Of a DNA stretch of 64,000 nucleotides, positions 36,795-47,714 are shown in pieces. The DNA comes from Chamaea fasciata (Eukaryota; Chordata; Aves; Passeriformes; Sylviidae): the NCBI GenBank assembly GCA_029207755.1, contig JARCOQ010000003.1, forward strand, positions 95,868,646-95,932,645. The letters are read 5' to 3'. Below the pieces are notes generated by a model, which was not told the origin of the DNA, did not search any database, and worked only from the letters and a program-made list of their open reading frames with translations. Made by a program: the position numbers and the translations under genes. The first letter of the stretch is position 1; the number at the start of each line of letters is the position of its first letter.

Positions 36795-37090
36795 AGCAGA
36801 TTGCTGACTTACCCCGCCTGAGCCCGCATCCTTTAAGCAGCGCGGCGCGCATCCATCCCGCCGGCCCCGCGGCGCGGTGCAGTGCCCGGCGCGGCCGCGC
36901 AGGCCCGGCCCCCGCGGCGCGGCGGGAGGCGGGCAGGGCTGGGGCCGCGCACCCCGGCCGGGCTCCCCGGCGGCGGGGGGCGCCGCGCCGGCGCTGTGTT
37001 CCACCCAATGGAGGGGAACGCCGAAACGCCGCAGCCGCCCGGGAGGGGAGACCGCTAAAAATACTCCCCTGCCGCTGTGCTGGCGTAAAA
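36795..37090. promoter_or_regulatory. CpG island, first segment
   Basis: Abrupt rise in GC content with dense CpG and GCGC motifs (36839-37040) in otherwise AT-rich DNA. It contains a CCAAT sequence (cacccaatgg, about 37002-37011) and a MEF2-like CTAAAAATAC (about 37055-37064). Unmethylated islands like this normally mark vertebrate promoters. A minus-strand 5' splice site at its lower edge (36812) suggests transcription towards lower coordinates. Confidence 0.8.
36813..37080 (-). ncRNA. Candidate CpG-island first exon, minus strand
   Basis: The minus strand reads CAGGCGGG then GTAAGTCAG. The plus-strand ACTTAC is at 36807-36812, so the exon would end at 36813 and the intron start at 36812. 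The upstream minus-strand DNA is the CpG island, as expected for a first exon with a 5' UTR. The start site is not visible; 37080 is the approximate island edge. It would be the natural first exon for the candidate transcript ending near 29095, but nothing in the sequence proves that they are joined. The 134-codon minus frame here is Pro/Arg/Ala-rich, as any GC-rich island frame would be. Confidence 0.33.
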
Positions 37091-37590
37091 TGGTGTCTCC
37101 GATAGAGAACTCCCCCCCACACACACACACAAGCTCTCCCCCTCCAAAAAAAAAATAAAAAAGAAGTCCCAAAAATTAGGCTTCTAAATGTGTATTTTAA
37201 AGAAAGTAATTATCGAAACCATCGTTTTTTCTGCTGGGGTACCTCACCAGGGTTTCTAGAGTTAATTCTGCTGAAGCTTTGCTTATATTACCAGTTCACA
37301 CCATCTTCTCCCCTTTGAAACAAAAGACATTAACTATTTACAGAAGAAAATATTAGCAGCCTTACACCATTAGCAACTTGCGCGGCTCAGCTTTATGTGA
37401 CCGAGACCCCAAACAGAAGCCAGGACTCGTAAGCATAAAGGGCCAGCTTTGCATGTACAAACCCTTAACAGCGTTTCCCCAGCAATTTGACGTGGATCCT
37501 GTGGCTCTCGCTGCCTGCGCCTAGCCAGGGACCGCTTTACTAAACGTGTCACAAACACAATGACTGCGAAGAAACACCTCACCGCCTTCC
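37091..37590. other. Lower-GC gap between CpG-island segments
   Basis: AT-richer DNA between the two GC-rich segments, with a CA run (37121-37130) and an A-rich run (37146-37160). No gene recognised. Confidence 0.5.
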
Positions 37591-38260
37591 ACGGCTGTGC
37601 AGAGACACTCGCCCGCCCGTGGGCAGCGTCCCCAAAGGGCTCGCCCCCGGGCTGCCGGATGCCCCTGCGACGGGAGCGGCTTGACAGCGGGGAGTCGCTT
37701 CGTTTAAACCCGTCCCCGAAATGTCATTTCGGTAGCAGCGTGACAGGCTGTGATCTTTACGCGGAGGCGGCGGCTCCCCCCTGCCTTAGCACGACTCCGC
37801 ACGCCCCCGCGGACTCAGCCCTGTCGTGTCCCGGCCCCTGCCCCGGGCACCGCCGCGCCTCCTGCCGGGTCCCGCCCGCCCTGTGCGTCCATCCCCGCAG
37901 GCAGGCTGTTCGCACGGGAAGGACCCTGGCTAGCGCACGCACACAGCCTACACGCCCTCCCTACACACACGCGCGCCTGCCGGTCTCGTTGCCTTCCTCG
38001 TTGCCATTGTGCTGCTGCAGCCCCCTCCTCCCCGCACCCCTCCCTCCCTTCTTCCCTCCCTCCCTGCCGCGGCTCGCCCTGCTCCGCGGTGCTCGGTGCG
38101 GGCAGCCCCGCGGCTGGCAGGGCACCGCGGGCAGCCCCTGCTGGCCGCGACAGAAGCGGGGGAGACTGACCCAAAAGTCACGAGGAACACCCTCCTCAGA
38201 CCCTGGGAGGTAACCCCTCCCGAGCCCGCTCTGCCTGACGTGTGAACACCAGACATGTAG
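37591..38260. promoter_or_regulatory. CpG island, second segment
   Basis: GC-rich, CpG-dense stretch with C/T-rich sequence (38017-38070) typical of a 5' UTR or core promoter. A plus-strand 5'-splice-like GGGAG then GTAAC lies at its end (GT at 38210-38211), so a plus-strand first exon is possible and the island could be bidirectional. The 217-codon plus and 133-codon minus frames are composition artefacts (Pro/Arg/Ala/Ser). Confidence 0.75.
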
Positions 38261-38555
38261 AGCTTGCTATTCCCTCCCCACCCAGCCTTGCCGGCCACCA
38301 CGCTGTGGTCTGAAGAGAAGGCGAGTCTCCACGCACCAGCCCTTCGCACCCCGAGCCGTCAGAGCGGCTCCACGGCCACACTCCGATGGCAGGGGAGGGG
38401 GGATGGGGGGGAGTTTTTCACAGGGATTCAGAGGAAAGCCAACCTGCTGGGGCAGGGACTAACAATAGCAGAGTCCTCACGACATCCACGCTTTTGGTGG
38501 AAAACGCAGTGTTTCCCCCAGAACGCAAAAAAACCAAGGGACTTACGTGTCTCTT

Positions 38556-38574
38556 CCCCCGCCCCCCCCCCCCC
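38556..38574. repeat. Poly(C) tract with one G interruption
   Basis: CCCCC, one G, then thirteen C; G-quadruplex or i-motif potential beside the island. Confidence 0.9.
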
Positions 38575-38596
38575 TTGTCATCTCCACCTCGCTCGT

Positions 38597-38710
38597 GGTT
38601 TGGGGTTTTTGTTTGGGTTTTTGTTTTGTTTTTGGTGGGTTTTTTGGGGGAGGTTGGGGGGGTTTTGTTGTTGTTGTTGTGGTTTTTTGGTTTTGGTTTT
38701 TTTTTTTCCC
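38597..38710. repeat. GT-rich low-complexity block
   Basis: T and G only over about 110 bp (TTTGGGTTTTTG, GGGGGAGGTTGGGGGGG, (GTT)n). The composition resembles 17270-17410. It lies between CpG-island segments, and its pyrimidine-rich end (38701-38755) looks like a polypyrimidine tract. Confidence 0.9.
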
Positions 38711-38734
38711 TTAATTTTTTTCTCTGTCATCTCT

Positions 38735-38895
38735 GATTACATCTCCCTGCTCTCGCAGGGCTCCCCCGAGACCGAGGCGCGGAGCCCGCGGGAGCACCCG
38801 GGCCGCAGGTGCGGGCGGGGAGCGCGGAGAGCACCGCGCAGGGCGGGGGCGGGAGGCGGTCTGCGCGAAGAAAAGCCTCCTCGTAGCGGGGAGGG
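38735..38895. promoter_or_regulatory. CpG island, third short segment
   Basis: CpG-dense DNA (gcgcggagcccgcgggag and similar). A 3'-splice-like 'ctccctgctctcgcag' ends at 38758 on plus, but no clear open frame follows. Confidence 0.6.
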
Positions 38896-40816
38896 AGAGC
38901 TACCATGTTTGTGTCGTAGCAAGGACATGTCAGTTTGGGTTTTTTCCACACAAATCAACGTAGCCTGAGAAGCACACATGCACACGTGGCAATGAAAGGG
39001 CCCCCCTGTAAGTGTATAAGGCATCTACACCCCTAGAGATGAATCTCAGCATTTTCTAGCGTCAGGTTTACACACAGAACCTTTGGATAATGGTATTTGC
39101 ATTTGAAAAATCAAGGCTTGTCTTCTTCCTCTGCTAAAGCTAGCTTCCTTATGTGAGATCCTAGCTAGCCTTAATAGGATAGTGAAGGCAACTATATGGT
39201 ACATGCATCAGGACAAGTGTTGTTAAACTTTTGAAAGGTGATTTATCTGGGAAAAAAAAGCCCTCATCATCTTGTCCAGCCTTTCTGGTGACACAAAGAA
39301 AAGGCCCAGTGCTTCTCCCACTGAAGACAAAAACGGTACTTTCTCTAATCAGGACAAGATGTATATAAATACTGTACTGGTGAGTGTTAAGGGTGGTGGG
39401 GGAGGCCGCTGCATAAATTAGAAGCATTTACAAAAAAAGAAAAAAACAGTCTGGAAAGAAATTTGGGAGACTGGTTATTCACTGGCCTAATTATCCTCCA
39501 TAAGATACTAGAGTATGGGTTTAATGCTGTGGGTTGGATTCTCCCTCCCCCAGCCTGTGTCTCATCAGTGTGTATTATCCATGGGGAAAAGGAGATGCAG
39601 GTCATGTTTAAGCAGCGTTAATGAGAGCACAGTATTTTTCCTGCAGGTTAAGTTGGCCAGGTTAGCAAACTTAAGGTAAAGTATGCTTGAAAACCTTCCA
39701 TTTCTTTTACTTTCTGGCTAGTTTCAGTATCTAGTGAGTCTTGAAACATTAGAAAAATACAGAAAACAGAATTCAAGCATCAGACAAACCCATTACTGTC
39801 AATAAGGGAGTACAATTTCAGCTTGACAGGAGTATTACAAGAATATACCCGCTAACGAGCAGCCTTAATTGGCTTGCATATTGTGACTGTCACTGTTAAA
39901 ACCTGTTCCTATGCAATGCTATTTTATACATCCTTTAAACGTATAGTTCTCTAAAGCAGTTAAGGAGACAATACTCACTGGGCTTTTGATTTTGAGTGAA
40001 AAAGAAATGAGAAGAAAAGGAAATAAAAAAATTAGGAAACCCTATTAAGAATATAATATCAGTGACTAGGAAACACTGTGAAAGTCATAGTAGAAAACAG
40101 GGACAGACTTTTTTGGGTTAAATGCACTTTCTCAGTTTTGAATGTAAATTGTTATTTACCCATAGACTGCAATGCCTGCAGATGTTTCACTGACATTTAC
40201 TACACTCAAATCCTTTAAAATTCAGTGTGTTCTTTAACAGATCCCACCTTTATTTCAGCAGGACAATTTCTCTTAAAGTATTTTGAATTTAGTGGTTTGC
40301 AGGACTTTGCTGCTTGTCCTGGCAAATCCTTCACACACTAGAGTTTAATGTGTGGCTTCAGTTTTCCCAGTACAGGGTCATGCTCATAAAGAATACAAAT
40401 GAAAGAGAAGATAGTAAAAAAAAGTTACTGCGCATGTGCAGTTGGCTGTTATTAAATGATAACACTGTATCTTTTAGATAATAAAAGTAAAAATACCAAA
40501 TGGGGCAGAGCCCCAGTGCTAAAGTGACTCACTTCTTTAAAGGAGTTATTCCTAGTCTGATTTAAAACTGTGTAACCCACAAACTTGAATGTAAAATAGT
40601 GTTGCAACTGAAGACTGCAAAAGTCATTTATATGTATAATGAGACCTTAAAAAGATCTTCCAGATCAATTTTAAATCAATAAAATGCTTCCTATTGTCAA
40701 ACTCTGGAAAATGGCATTTGCAGAGCAGTTGCAGGAAAGACCCTGGGCACAGTAGTGTTGGTGAGGGCAAACATAAATTTTCAGGTGACAAGCTGGAGTA
40801 TGCTGGGGGGTTTTGC
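38896..40816. other. Noncoding flank of the CpG island
   Basis: AT-rich DNA, no recognised gene or repeat. Short minus-strand frames are unremarkable. Confidence 0.4.
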
Positions 40817-40910
40817 ACAAAAACAAACACACACATACACACACACACACACACAAAAAAAAAACCAAACCACCCAAAACCAAAAAAAAACAACCCAAAA
40901 ACAACCCACC
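40817..40910. repeat. (CA)n plus AC-rich low-complexity block
   Basis: An interrupted CA microsatellite (about 40826-40854), then A and C only (AAACC, CCCAAAACC, CAACCC). This is the complement-strand version of the GT-rich blocks at 17270 and 38597. Confidence 0.92.
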
Positions 40911-41247
40911 AGATATATGAAAGCATGTAGCTTAACAAAGCACTTTTTACTAGGACGAAAATGTCTGGCTAAGTATGACAACACCTGTAATGTCCCTCAC
41001 CTTCTGAAAGTTAAATTGCACTGCTGCAAGGAAGTGCTGTTAAAACTCCAATGCCCCATGGATCGATCCCAGAAAACAGAATGCAGACGAAGACAGCTCT
41101 TGGAAGAGAGGAAGAATTTAAATGCATTTAAATTAAGAGACTGGCGCTTTACCACAGCCATCTTCCCGCCACCTAATTAGAAGGCATGAAGCCTCTCCTG
41201 CCTTTACCTCCGGGAGCAGTCGCTGGGCACGGGGCCGGTGAGTGCAG

Positions 41248-41304
41248 ACAGCTCCCCGTGAACCGGACAGCTCCCGGTGAACCGGACAGCTCCCGGTGCT
41301 GAAG
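41248..41304. repeat. 19-bp GC-rich tandem repeat, about 2.7 copies
   Basis: Units ACAGCTCCCCGTGAACCGG (41248-41266), ACAGCTCCCGGTGAACCGG (41267-41285) and a partial third unit (41286-41304). The first two differ by one base. Confidence 0.92.
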
Positions 41305-41384
41305 GAACCGCAACGACGCGCCGAGGGGGGCGGCGAGGGCTGGCGCTGAATAGCGCTGTCTGCAGAACAATGGCAGCCAACTCC

Positions 41385-41450
41385 AAATCCTGCTATAATC
41401 ACATTAATGAGATTAATCAGTGAATTAGCAGCAGTCAAATGTCAGGGTGG
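41385..41450. promoter_or_regulatory. Cluster of homeodomain-type TAAT/ATTA sites (candidate enhancer)
   Basis: Within 41403-41426 the sequence 'attaatgagattaatcag' is followed by 'tgaatta', giving at least four TAAT/ATTA cores in about 25 bp, plus a TGTCAGG nearby. The flanking DNA shows no repeat. This is only a motif argument; conservation is untested. Confidence 0.3.
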
Positions 41451-41484
41451 CGGGAGGAATCCAACCAAGCTCGGTAATTAACTT

Positions 41485-41505
41485 GGGGGGGGGGGGGGGG
41501 GGGGG
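41485..41505 (+). repeat. Poly(G)21 tract
   Basis: Twenty-one consecutive G, then CAGGGGAAGGG. It has strong G-quadruplex potential, and its assembled length is likely to be unreliable. Confidence 0.9.
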
Positions 41506-43405
41506 CAGGGGAAGGGAATCGACTGCGTTACCGGTTAGGCTTTTCCTGAAGTTTAGCACGTTTTATTCACCAGCCTTTGGAAGATGCTGACAATCCAAGT
41601 GGAGGGGGAGGTTGGGATAAGACGGAGACCTCAACCTTTGTGTGCTACAAGACAGCCTGCTAATGCACAGTATCCCATTACTTCCATCTGAAGTCCATTG
41701 AGAAAACTAGCATCGTTTCAGACACCCTCCACTCCCCTGCAGCTGCCAGAGCTGCACTGGGCTGAGCTGAGTGTGAAACTAGTTCTGTGAGCTAACTTCC
41801 ACCACAGATTCCAATAGGCATGATAAGTATGGCGGATGCCAAAAAAGCATTAAATCTTACTCCTTTTTAAAAATGTACAAGGAAGATGCTCTTTCTGAAA
41901 TCAGAGTGATAGGAAAAAAGAGTTCCCTTTAAACAACTATCAGCAATAGATTATCACAACAAATTAATGCTAGATCTTGCAGATTAATGCTAGATAGTTG
42001 CAGAGTGTCTTCTAAAACAAACAAAAATAAACTCATTTTAAAAAAAGGAAATTTAATCAAGTAGTTTAGGGTAAGTTATTTAATTTAGACAAGTCAGAGA
42101 TCTAGTCTCTAGCTGACCTCAATAAAAGTGAAACTTCTCACCACCTGAAATCCAGCACCCATGACCATTTTTCCATGGCAAGTGTGAAATACAAAAAAAA
42201 AAAAATAAAATAAAAAAAAAATCCCCATAGATTACAAATAAGATCCGTAGGTATTTATTTGCCAGAAAGAGAGTACTGCATTTCTGCTTTTCTGCCTTTA
42301 AAAGAGTATAATCAACCAGGCAAAGCATTTAACATATAAAAAGCCTTATCCACACATTACTTCTTCAGAAAACAAATAAAGGTTTTAAAAAACCTCCTCT
42401 GCCTAGATGAGGCTGTGCACGTTGTTCAGAACTCAGAAGAAAATGGCATGCATCTGTTCCATTGAGTTTAATCTTTGTTAGTGACAATTAAAAGAAACAA
42501 ACCTGTGTAACACCTCTTCTCTAAGACACTAGGTAGTTTCTTTTTTACTGATATAAGTTGTTTTCTTTTATACTGTTTGGCTATATTTTAGCACTAAATT
42601 AATAGGATTAACAGGTCTGCACTTAATGTACGTGGACTACTTACTACAACTATTTTATAATCGAAATAGATACTGTCCTGTTTTCAGAGAGTTAACTGAA
42701 TTAACCACTCCTTATTTACAAAGCTTCTTCTCTTTAAAAAATGTATTATAGATATGAAACATTTAAGATAGTGTTGTTTCAAAAATGCTACTCTTATACA
42801 AGTGTTCCCCTTAAAAGTACAAATCCAATGTTTTCAGAAGTCATTTTAGTGCAAAATATAGTATCTTATGGTCTTTTATTTAATTGCATTCAGCTGTCAT
42901 TGAGCATTCCAATCTGTGAAGTTTCTGTCTTGGGTTCTCCACAGCAAACAAGTACTGTCCACATGCAGCAAGTTTATATAAACAACAACATGCTTAATGC
43001 ATGCAACATTATGCGGTCATATAGCAAACACATTCTTTAGGATTTTTTTATCAGCTAGTCTACAGCCCAATACAATTTCAACTGCACAGCAGTATTGCCA
43101 GAAGAACTTGAAAAGAGCAAACAATGGACATTTAACTACAAGCTACAGAATGACTACAAAAAATCACAATAATCTTCCCAGTTAGCTGCAAGAGTCAACC
43201 CCCCCCTGCACAAAACACAGCCCACACCTGCACTGCTAACCATTTACAAATTAAACATAAGCAAGACATTTCAGCATGGTTAAGAAACGCCTGGCTTACT
43301 ACAACTTTGAAAGGATGAGGAGTAAGAAGCATACCACAGAGACCCAGAAAAGGCTGCTTTTTTCTTCACTGAACACTGAAAAGATACCCCATATTCCAGG
43401 GAATC
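41506..43405. other. Unassigned noncoding sequence
   Basis: AT-rich, no recognised gene. It includes a duplicated 13-mer ('attaatgctagat') near 41963-41994 and an A-rich stretch (42191-42220). Confidence 0.4.
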
Positions 43406-43444
43406 AAAAAAAAAATATATAGATATATATATATATATATATAT
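43406..43444. repeat. A-run followed by (TA)n microsatellite
   Basis: Nine A, then about 28 bp of mainly TA units with one G interruption. Confidence 0.93.
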
Positions 43445-43739
43445 TAAAATACACCCACCAACACTGAGTAAAAAAAACAGGGGGGCTTCAAGAAGACTGC
43501 AGGGAAAATGCTCTCACTCTCTTTAGTGTGCAGAAGCTTAGGGGGAAAAAATGTCGCCCTGGCAGGAATGACAAATGCAGTAGGATAGGCTAGCAGGCCT
43601 GAGGGATCTGTTTTACTTCCACATACATCCTCTAATGCACGCACTCCCACTCATCCTCTCGAGATGCCTTTTTTTTTTCCTCCACTTTTTTTTTTTTTTC
43701 CACCAGCTCCAAATCCCCGGCATATGACCTTCTGTTAAA

Positions 43740-43935
43740 TAGATAAAAAAAAATTTGCTTATCAGTCATGCAAATGAGGCTGAATTCATTTTCCACAACA
43801 GATGGCCTCATAGATAATGATGATGGAAGAGAGAAAATTGAATGTCTCTCACAAGGTGGTCATGGCAACCGAGAGCAGAATAATATCAATAATAAGCTCA
43901 CTGCATAATAAGGTTGTCAATCCCACAAATCAAAG
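43740..43935. promoter_or_regulatory. Candidate conserved noncoding element with octamer and E-box motifs
   Basis: A repeat-free stretch of balanced composition, unlike the T-rich DNA around it. It contains the octamer ATGCAAAT (43768-43775), a CAGATG E-box (43799-43804), several GATAA/ATTA-like sites and a CATGGCAAC-type motif (43861-43869). This density and texture resemble vertebrate developmental enhancers, which cluster near transcription-factor genes. I cannot test conservation, so this is inference. Confidence 0.3.
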
Positions 43936-44149
43936 TCTCCAGCTAAATCAGGTATCCCAACCCCCCACTAGTTATCAGGTAAATAGAAAAATATAGAGCA
44001 TCCTTTTTCTTTTTAAACAAGGCACTGAAAAGAAATTGTAGCTCCAGATCTCACAGGGTACAAGGGGAAGGAAGGAGCAGAAGAGATTTTTCTCCAATAA
44101 TTGTGTTTTATGTGATGATTCTGGGAGGGGGGTGTTGGATTTATACTCT

Positions 44150-44190
44150 CTTTTTTTCTTTTTTTTTCTTTTTTTCTTTTTTTTTTTTTT
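44150..44190. repeat. T-rich run with C interruptions
   Basis: About 40 bp of T with four single C interruptions. Confidence 0.92.
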
Positions 44191-44304
44191 AATATTATTA
44201 CTTCCACAGAGAGGTTTTTGTATGGGTTTGTTTGTTTGTTGGTTTTGGGGGTTTATTTTGAAGGGGAGTACTGGTTTGTTTTTTTTAATAGTGAGGCTGG
44301 TATT

Positions 44305-44770
44305 TTGAACTCTATCTGCCGCCAAGCCTTGCCTCCCCTCCCTGTGTCTGATGTGGAGTGCTGCATTGATGCAATAGCAGCTCGCCTCAGGCTTTCACCT
44401 TGGCTCCCAGGGGGCCATCCTGCAAAATGAATCAGCAGCCATCCTGAGCAGACTGATTAAAATGAAAACGGCAAGGCACATGTCTGGGCGGAACTAGAGC
44501 TGAGCTGCGCTGCACTGCCTGTCTGGCAAGCATGCTCAATATAGCTTTTGCTAATAATGGCTTACCGCCTTTCGGGTTTTTAAAGGTATTACCGTCGCCC
44601 CTTCCCCCATCCCCTAAACAGATAACGGTGCTGGGGGCTTTCCCCCCCTTCACTGTATACTGCTTACAGCTAGAGTTTGCCAGACTGACATGCAGTGATT
44701 GTGAAAAGACACACTTGGCTTTGCAAGGATTTTCTTCACAGATGTGCTGAAATACCAAGAATATATTAAG
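44305..44770. promoter_or_regulatory. Candidate conserved noncoding element
   Basis: Repeat-free, moderately GC-rich block between low-complexity tracts ('gatgcaatagcagctcgcct', 'gaatcagcagccatcctgag', 'catgctcaatatagcttttg', 'gctaataatggcttaccgcc'). No frame is coding-like. It may be a regulatory element linked to that at 43740-43935. Inference only. Confidence 0.28.
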
Positions 44771-45494
44771 ATGCAGCTATAAATTATTCCCAGATATTAG
44801 CTGAAAAAATCCTCAGATGAAGAGGAAAGCTCAGTCACTACCAGACACACCATTTTTACACACACCACACCACCCCCCCGCCCCTGTTTTTTACACCTCA
44901 GCTTGCATTGGCACCTTGTGCATTATGCATCACGAGAAAATGACTGCCAGTAAACGCAGAGCAGCTTCCTGGAGCTCTCTCTGCCCTGTGCTTGACACAC
45001 TCAAGCTGGATTTCTAACCCCCCCATAGTCCCCAGGCAGATGAATGTGTGCATAGAGAAAGAGCCATTTAAAGTTCGCATCTCCTGTAGTCCTTTGACAA
45101 AACAAAAATATTTTGCGCCCAGCTCCGGTGTACAAACCCATCATCGAGAAAGCATCAGACATTAGTTCATGTGTGTGGGGATCTGAAACCCAGGAAGACA
45201 GTTGTTTCATGAGATTTGGTAATTGCTCTGTCTGGGAATTTCTGGTGGTGGTTTTTTAAGAAAGTAGCTCAGCGGCATATCTCTGGAAACTGGCATGTAT
45301 ACATATGCACATACAGCCCGATGTGCCTTCAGTTAAGTCTTGTTTTTAAACCACTGGGATTATTCCGCACCCCGCCCGCTCCCCCCACCGCCTTCTTCTC
45401 CCCCCGCCCTGCACTCAAGCCCTGTTACTGCAGTGTGAACCAGAAATCAATAGGGCTGCTCTAATGGAGGTTCCAGCTGCAGTTGGCTGTGCAG

Positions 45495-45495
<1 letters not shown>
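44771..45495. other. Noncoding sequence, low repeat content
   Basis: No gene recognised. C-rich runs at 44873-44884 and 45370-45400. Confidence 0.4.

Positions 45496-45546
<51 letters not shown>
45496..45546. repeat. (CA)25 microsatellite
   Basis: Fifty-one bp of perfect CA units, probably length-variable. It generates poly(Thr-His) and poly(Cys-Val) artefactual frames. Confidence 0.97.
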
Positions 45547-45551
<5 letters not shown>

Positions 45552-47714
45552 GTGACGTCTGTGCAGCTTTCTCAGCCGATTGGGCACCACATCGGATGTT
45601 CTGTGGAGCAAAGAATAGGAATCATTTACAGTCTGGGGGGAAAAAAAAAAAGGTACCTTGCATCTCCCTGTCTCCAAGATCACCAGGCTGGGCTCGCCGC
45701 ACACGCTGGCTGCAGTGTGCGAGGGAGAGCTCAGCTCGGGGTACGTGCAGGTACCGGAGGACTCCCCCCGATTACCACAGAAACTGACAGGGCACAGAAC
45801 CCCACAATTTATACAGGATGTTTATATAAGGTTACTCATTCATATTTTGAAAGATGAGAATACATACATAGAACATAGAAAAACAGATACCAAAAATCAC
45901 AGCAGTTTAACTGATGGATTATTAGAGCTCTTATGTCCTTTGATGTGTTTGCAAGTATTTCTGAGCTCTGAAGAGTATTTTAATGAAAGTTTTATTTTAA
46001 ATGGCTTTTTTAGAAATTATCCACTGAACATTTAGTATTTTGATGTAAATCACTTGCTTTCCCCTTCAGTAGAAGAGTATTTAATTTGTTGAATATTAGT
46101 CTCCAGTTTAATTGTCTATGTTCTTCAGGTATTTTTATATTTATATGTGAACCCACCCCTTGTTACTAAAACATGTTTGGGTTTTTCCCCTTTTAAACAA
46201 TAAACCCCAAGCTTGGTTTCCTGATCTTTGTTTTCTCTGAAACAAGAAACAATGCTGATAGTGAACATGTAAAAAATCCTAATTCTCTACTTATTCCTAA
46301 AATCAGGTATTCCTGGGATCTGCAACACTGCAGAACACCTCCCCCACCTCCCCGTCTATGTATTTCAACATCAGTGTATTGAAAGCCACTGCCCCAGCCG
46401 AAGTCTGGTTCCAGTGAAGCAATTATATATTCCTTCCACTCAGCCCTGTGGATCTTTTGCAGGGCTCAGGATGCCAATCCAAGACCTGCTCTGGAGAAAT
46501 AAAGTCTGGGAAAATGAATGAATCATGAAGCCATATTGCATGACAAAGTCACATCCCAGCCTATGTTCAAGAGTTCTTTCTTATGCAAGCTTTTAAAAAC
46601 ACATGGTTTAAAAATTATGGCATATGGCAGGTTACTAAGAAATGGGCTGTAGGAAACCTTAGAACAAAAGGGAAGCACAGAAGTCCACCTCTCCTTAACA
46701 TCAGCAATTACATCACCACAGTACCCCCTCCCCAAATATTTATCTAATCTCTGCTTTAATTATTTATACTAGTTGCTTTTTTCTGCTCTCCTTAGCAGTT
46801 TGGAGCACAAATTAATTGTTCTCAGTTTCTCTGTGTGGAGACATTGTGCCTAGGATTTTTTTCCCTCCCTCCTGCCCAACCCCTTATTAAGTTTTAACCC
46901 CTTTTCTACTGGACAGAAAGCTCAGGCTGTGAGAGTACTGTAATTGCTGTCCATTAAAATGTGTATGCTTTCAAGAGCTACAAGGTATCTTGCCCAGCCT
47001 AGCAGTAGACTGTTTACCAGACTGATAAACATAGCATCATAGGCAAAAGTTAAAGCATACAGTTTTACTAGCGTCCTGGAATATGAAATTAGAGTCTGAA
47101 CTATAACCTAAATGCTAAAATGTGTTCCTTTTTTATACTGTTTTTAGGGGGGGAAAAAAGAGCAGATTTTCACATAATAAGGCTATTAAGGTACTACCTC
47201 TTGGCTCACGCTGTATTTATTAATATCAGTGAAAATGAACAGTGGAAACTGCCCAAGGATAGAAAGCCCTTACAGTGCCACTAATCCTTACATTCTTTAA
47301 TCTTCCCTATCTTTTCCTAACACTGGCATTCAGCAGAAACACTGGCCCAGGGCATTAGGACAGCCACTAAGCCTGAGCAGTTGCTGAGTATCTGTACATC
47401 AAGTAACTACTTTTTTCATCTGAAGTTGAGCAACCCCTCTGGTAATTATTGTCTGGCTCCCATGAAATCTCTAGATGAGAAGGGACACCACGGGCTGGTT
47501 CGCTAAATTCTTCTCAAGGATTAACCAGCAAAGCTGGTTCTAACAAAGTGTTTAGCACACACTGGCCATTCCAGTAGCTCAGTCCCTACCTCCAAATCCA
47601 TGAGTATCTGAAAAATAGTCCTTCCTAGTCCATAACAGCCTTGCCAATATACTTATAATTTCTGCTATTTTCCCAGCTTAGTGACTTTTGTTAAAGCAGC
47701 AGGTTAGTATTAAC
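45547..47714. other. Unassigned noncoding sequence
   Basis: No recognised exon or repeat. Open frames of 70-125 codons at the start run through the microsatellite. Confidence 0.4.

Noticed and set aside
37560..38213. 217-codon plus frame and several overlapping frames on both strands
   Set aside because: They lie in CpG-island DNA, where stop codons are rare. Pro/Arg/Ala/Ser bias is seen in every frame, and no domain is recognised.
38264..38968. 234-codon plus frame
   Set aside because: The middle is translation of poly(C) and GT-rich low-complexity sequence (Pro then Phe/Gly/Val runs). The frame is not coding-like.
45464..45857. Frames with poly(Thr-His) or poly(Cys-Val)
   Set aside because: Direct translation of the (CA)25 microsatellite.
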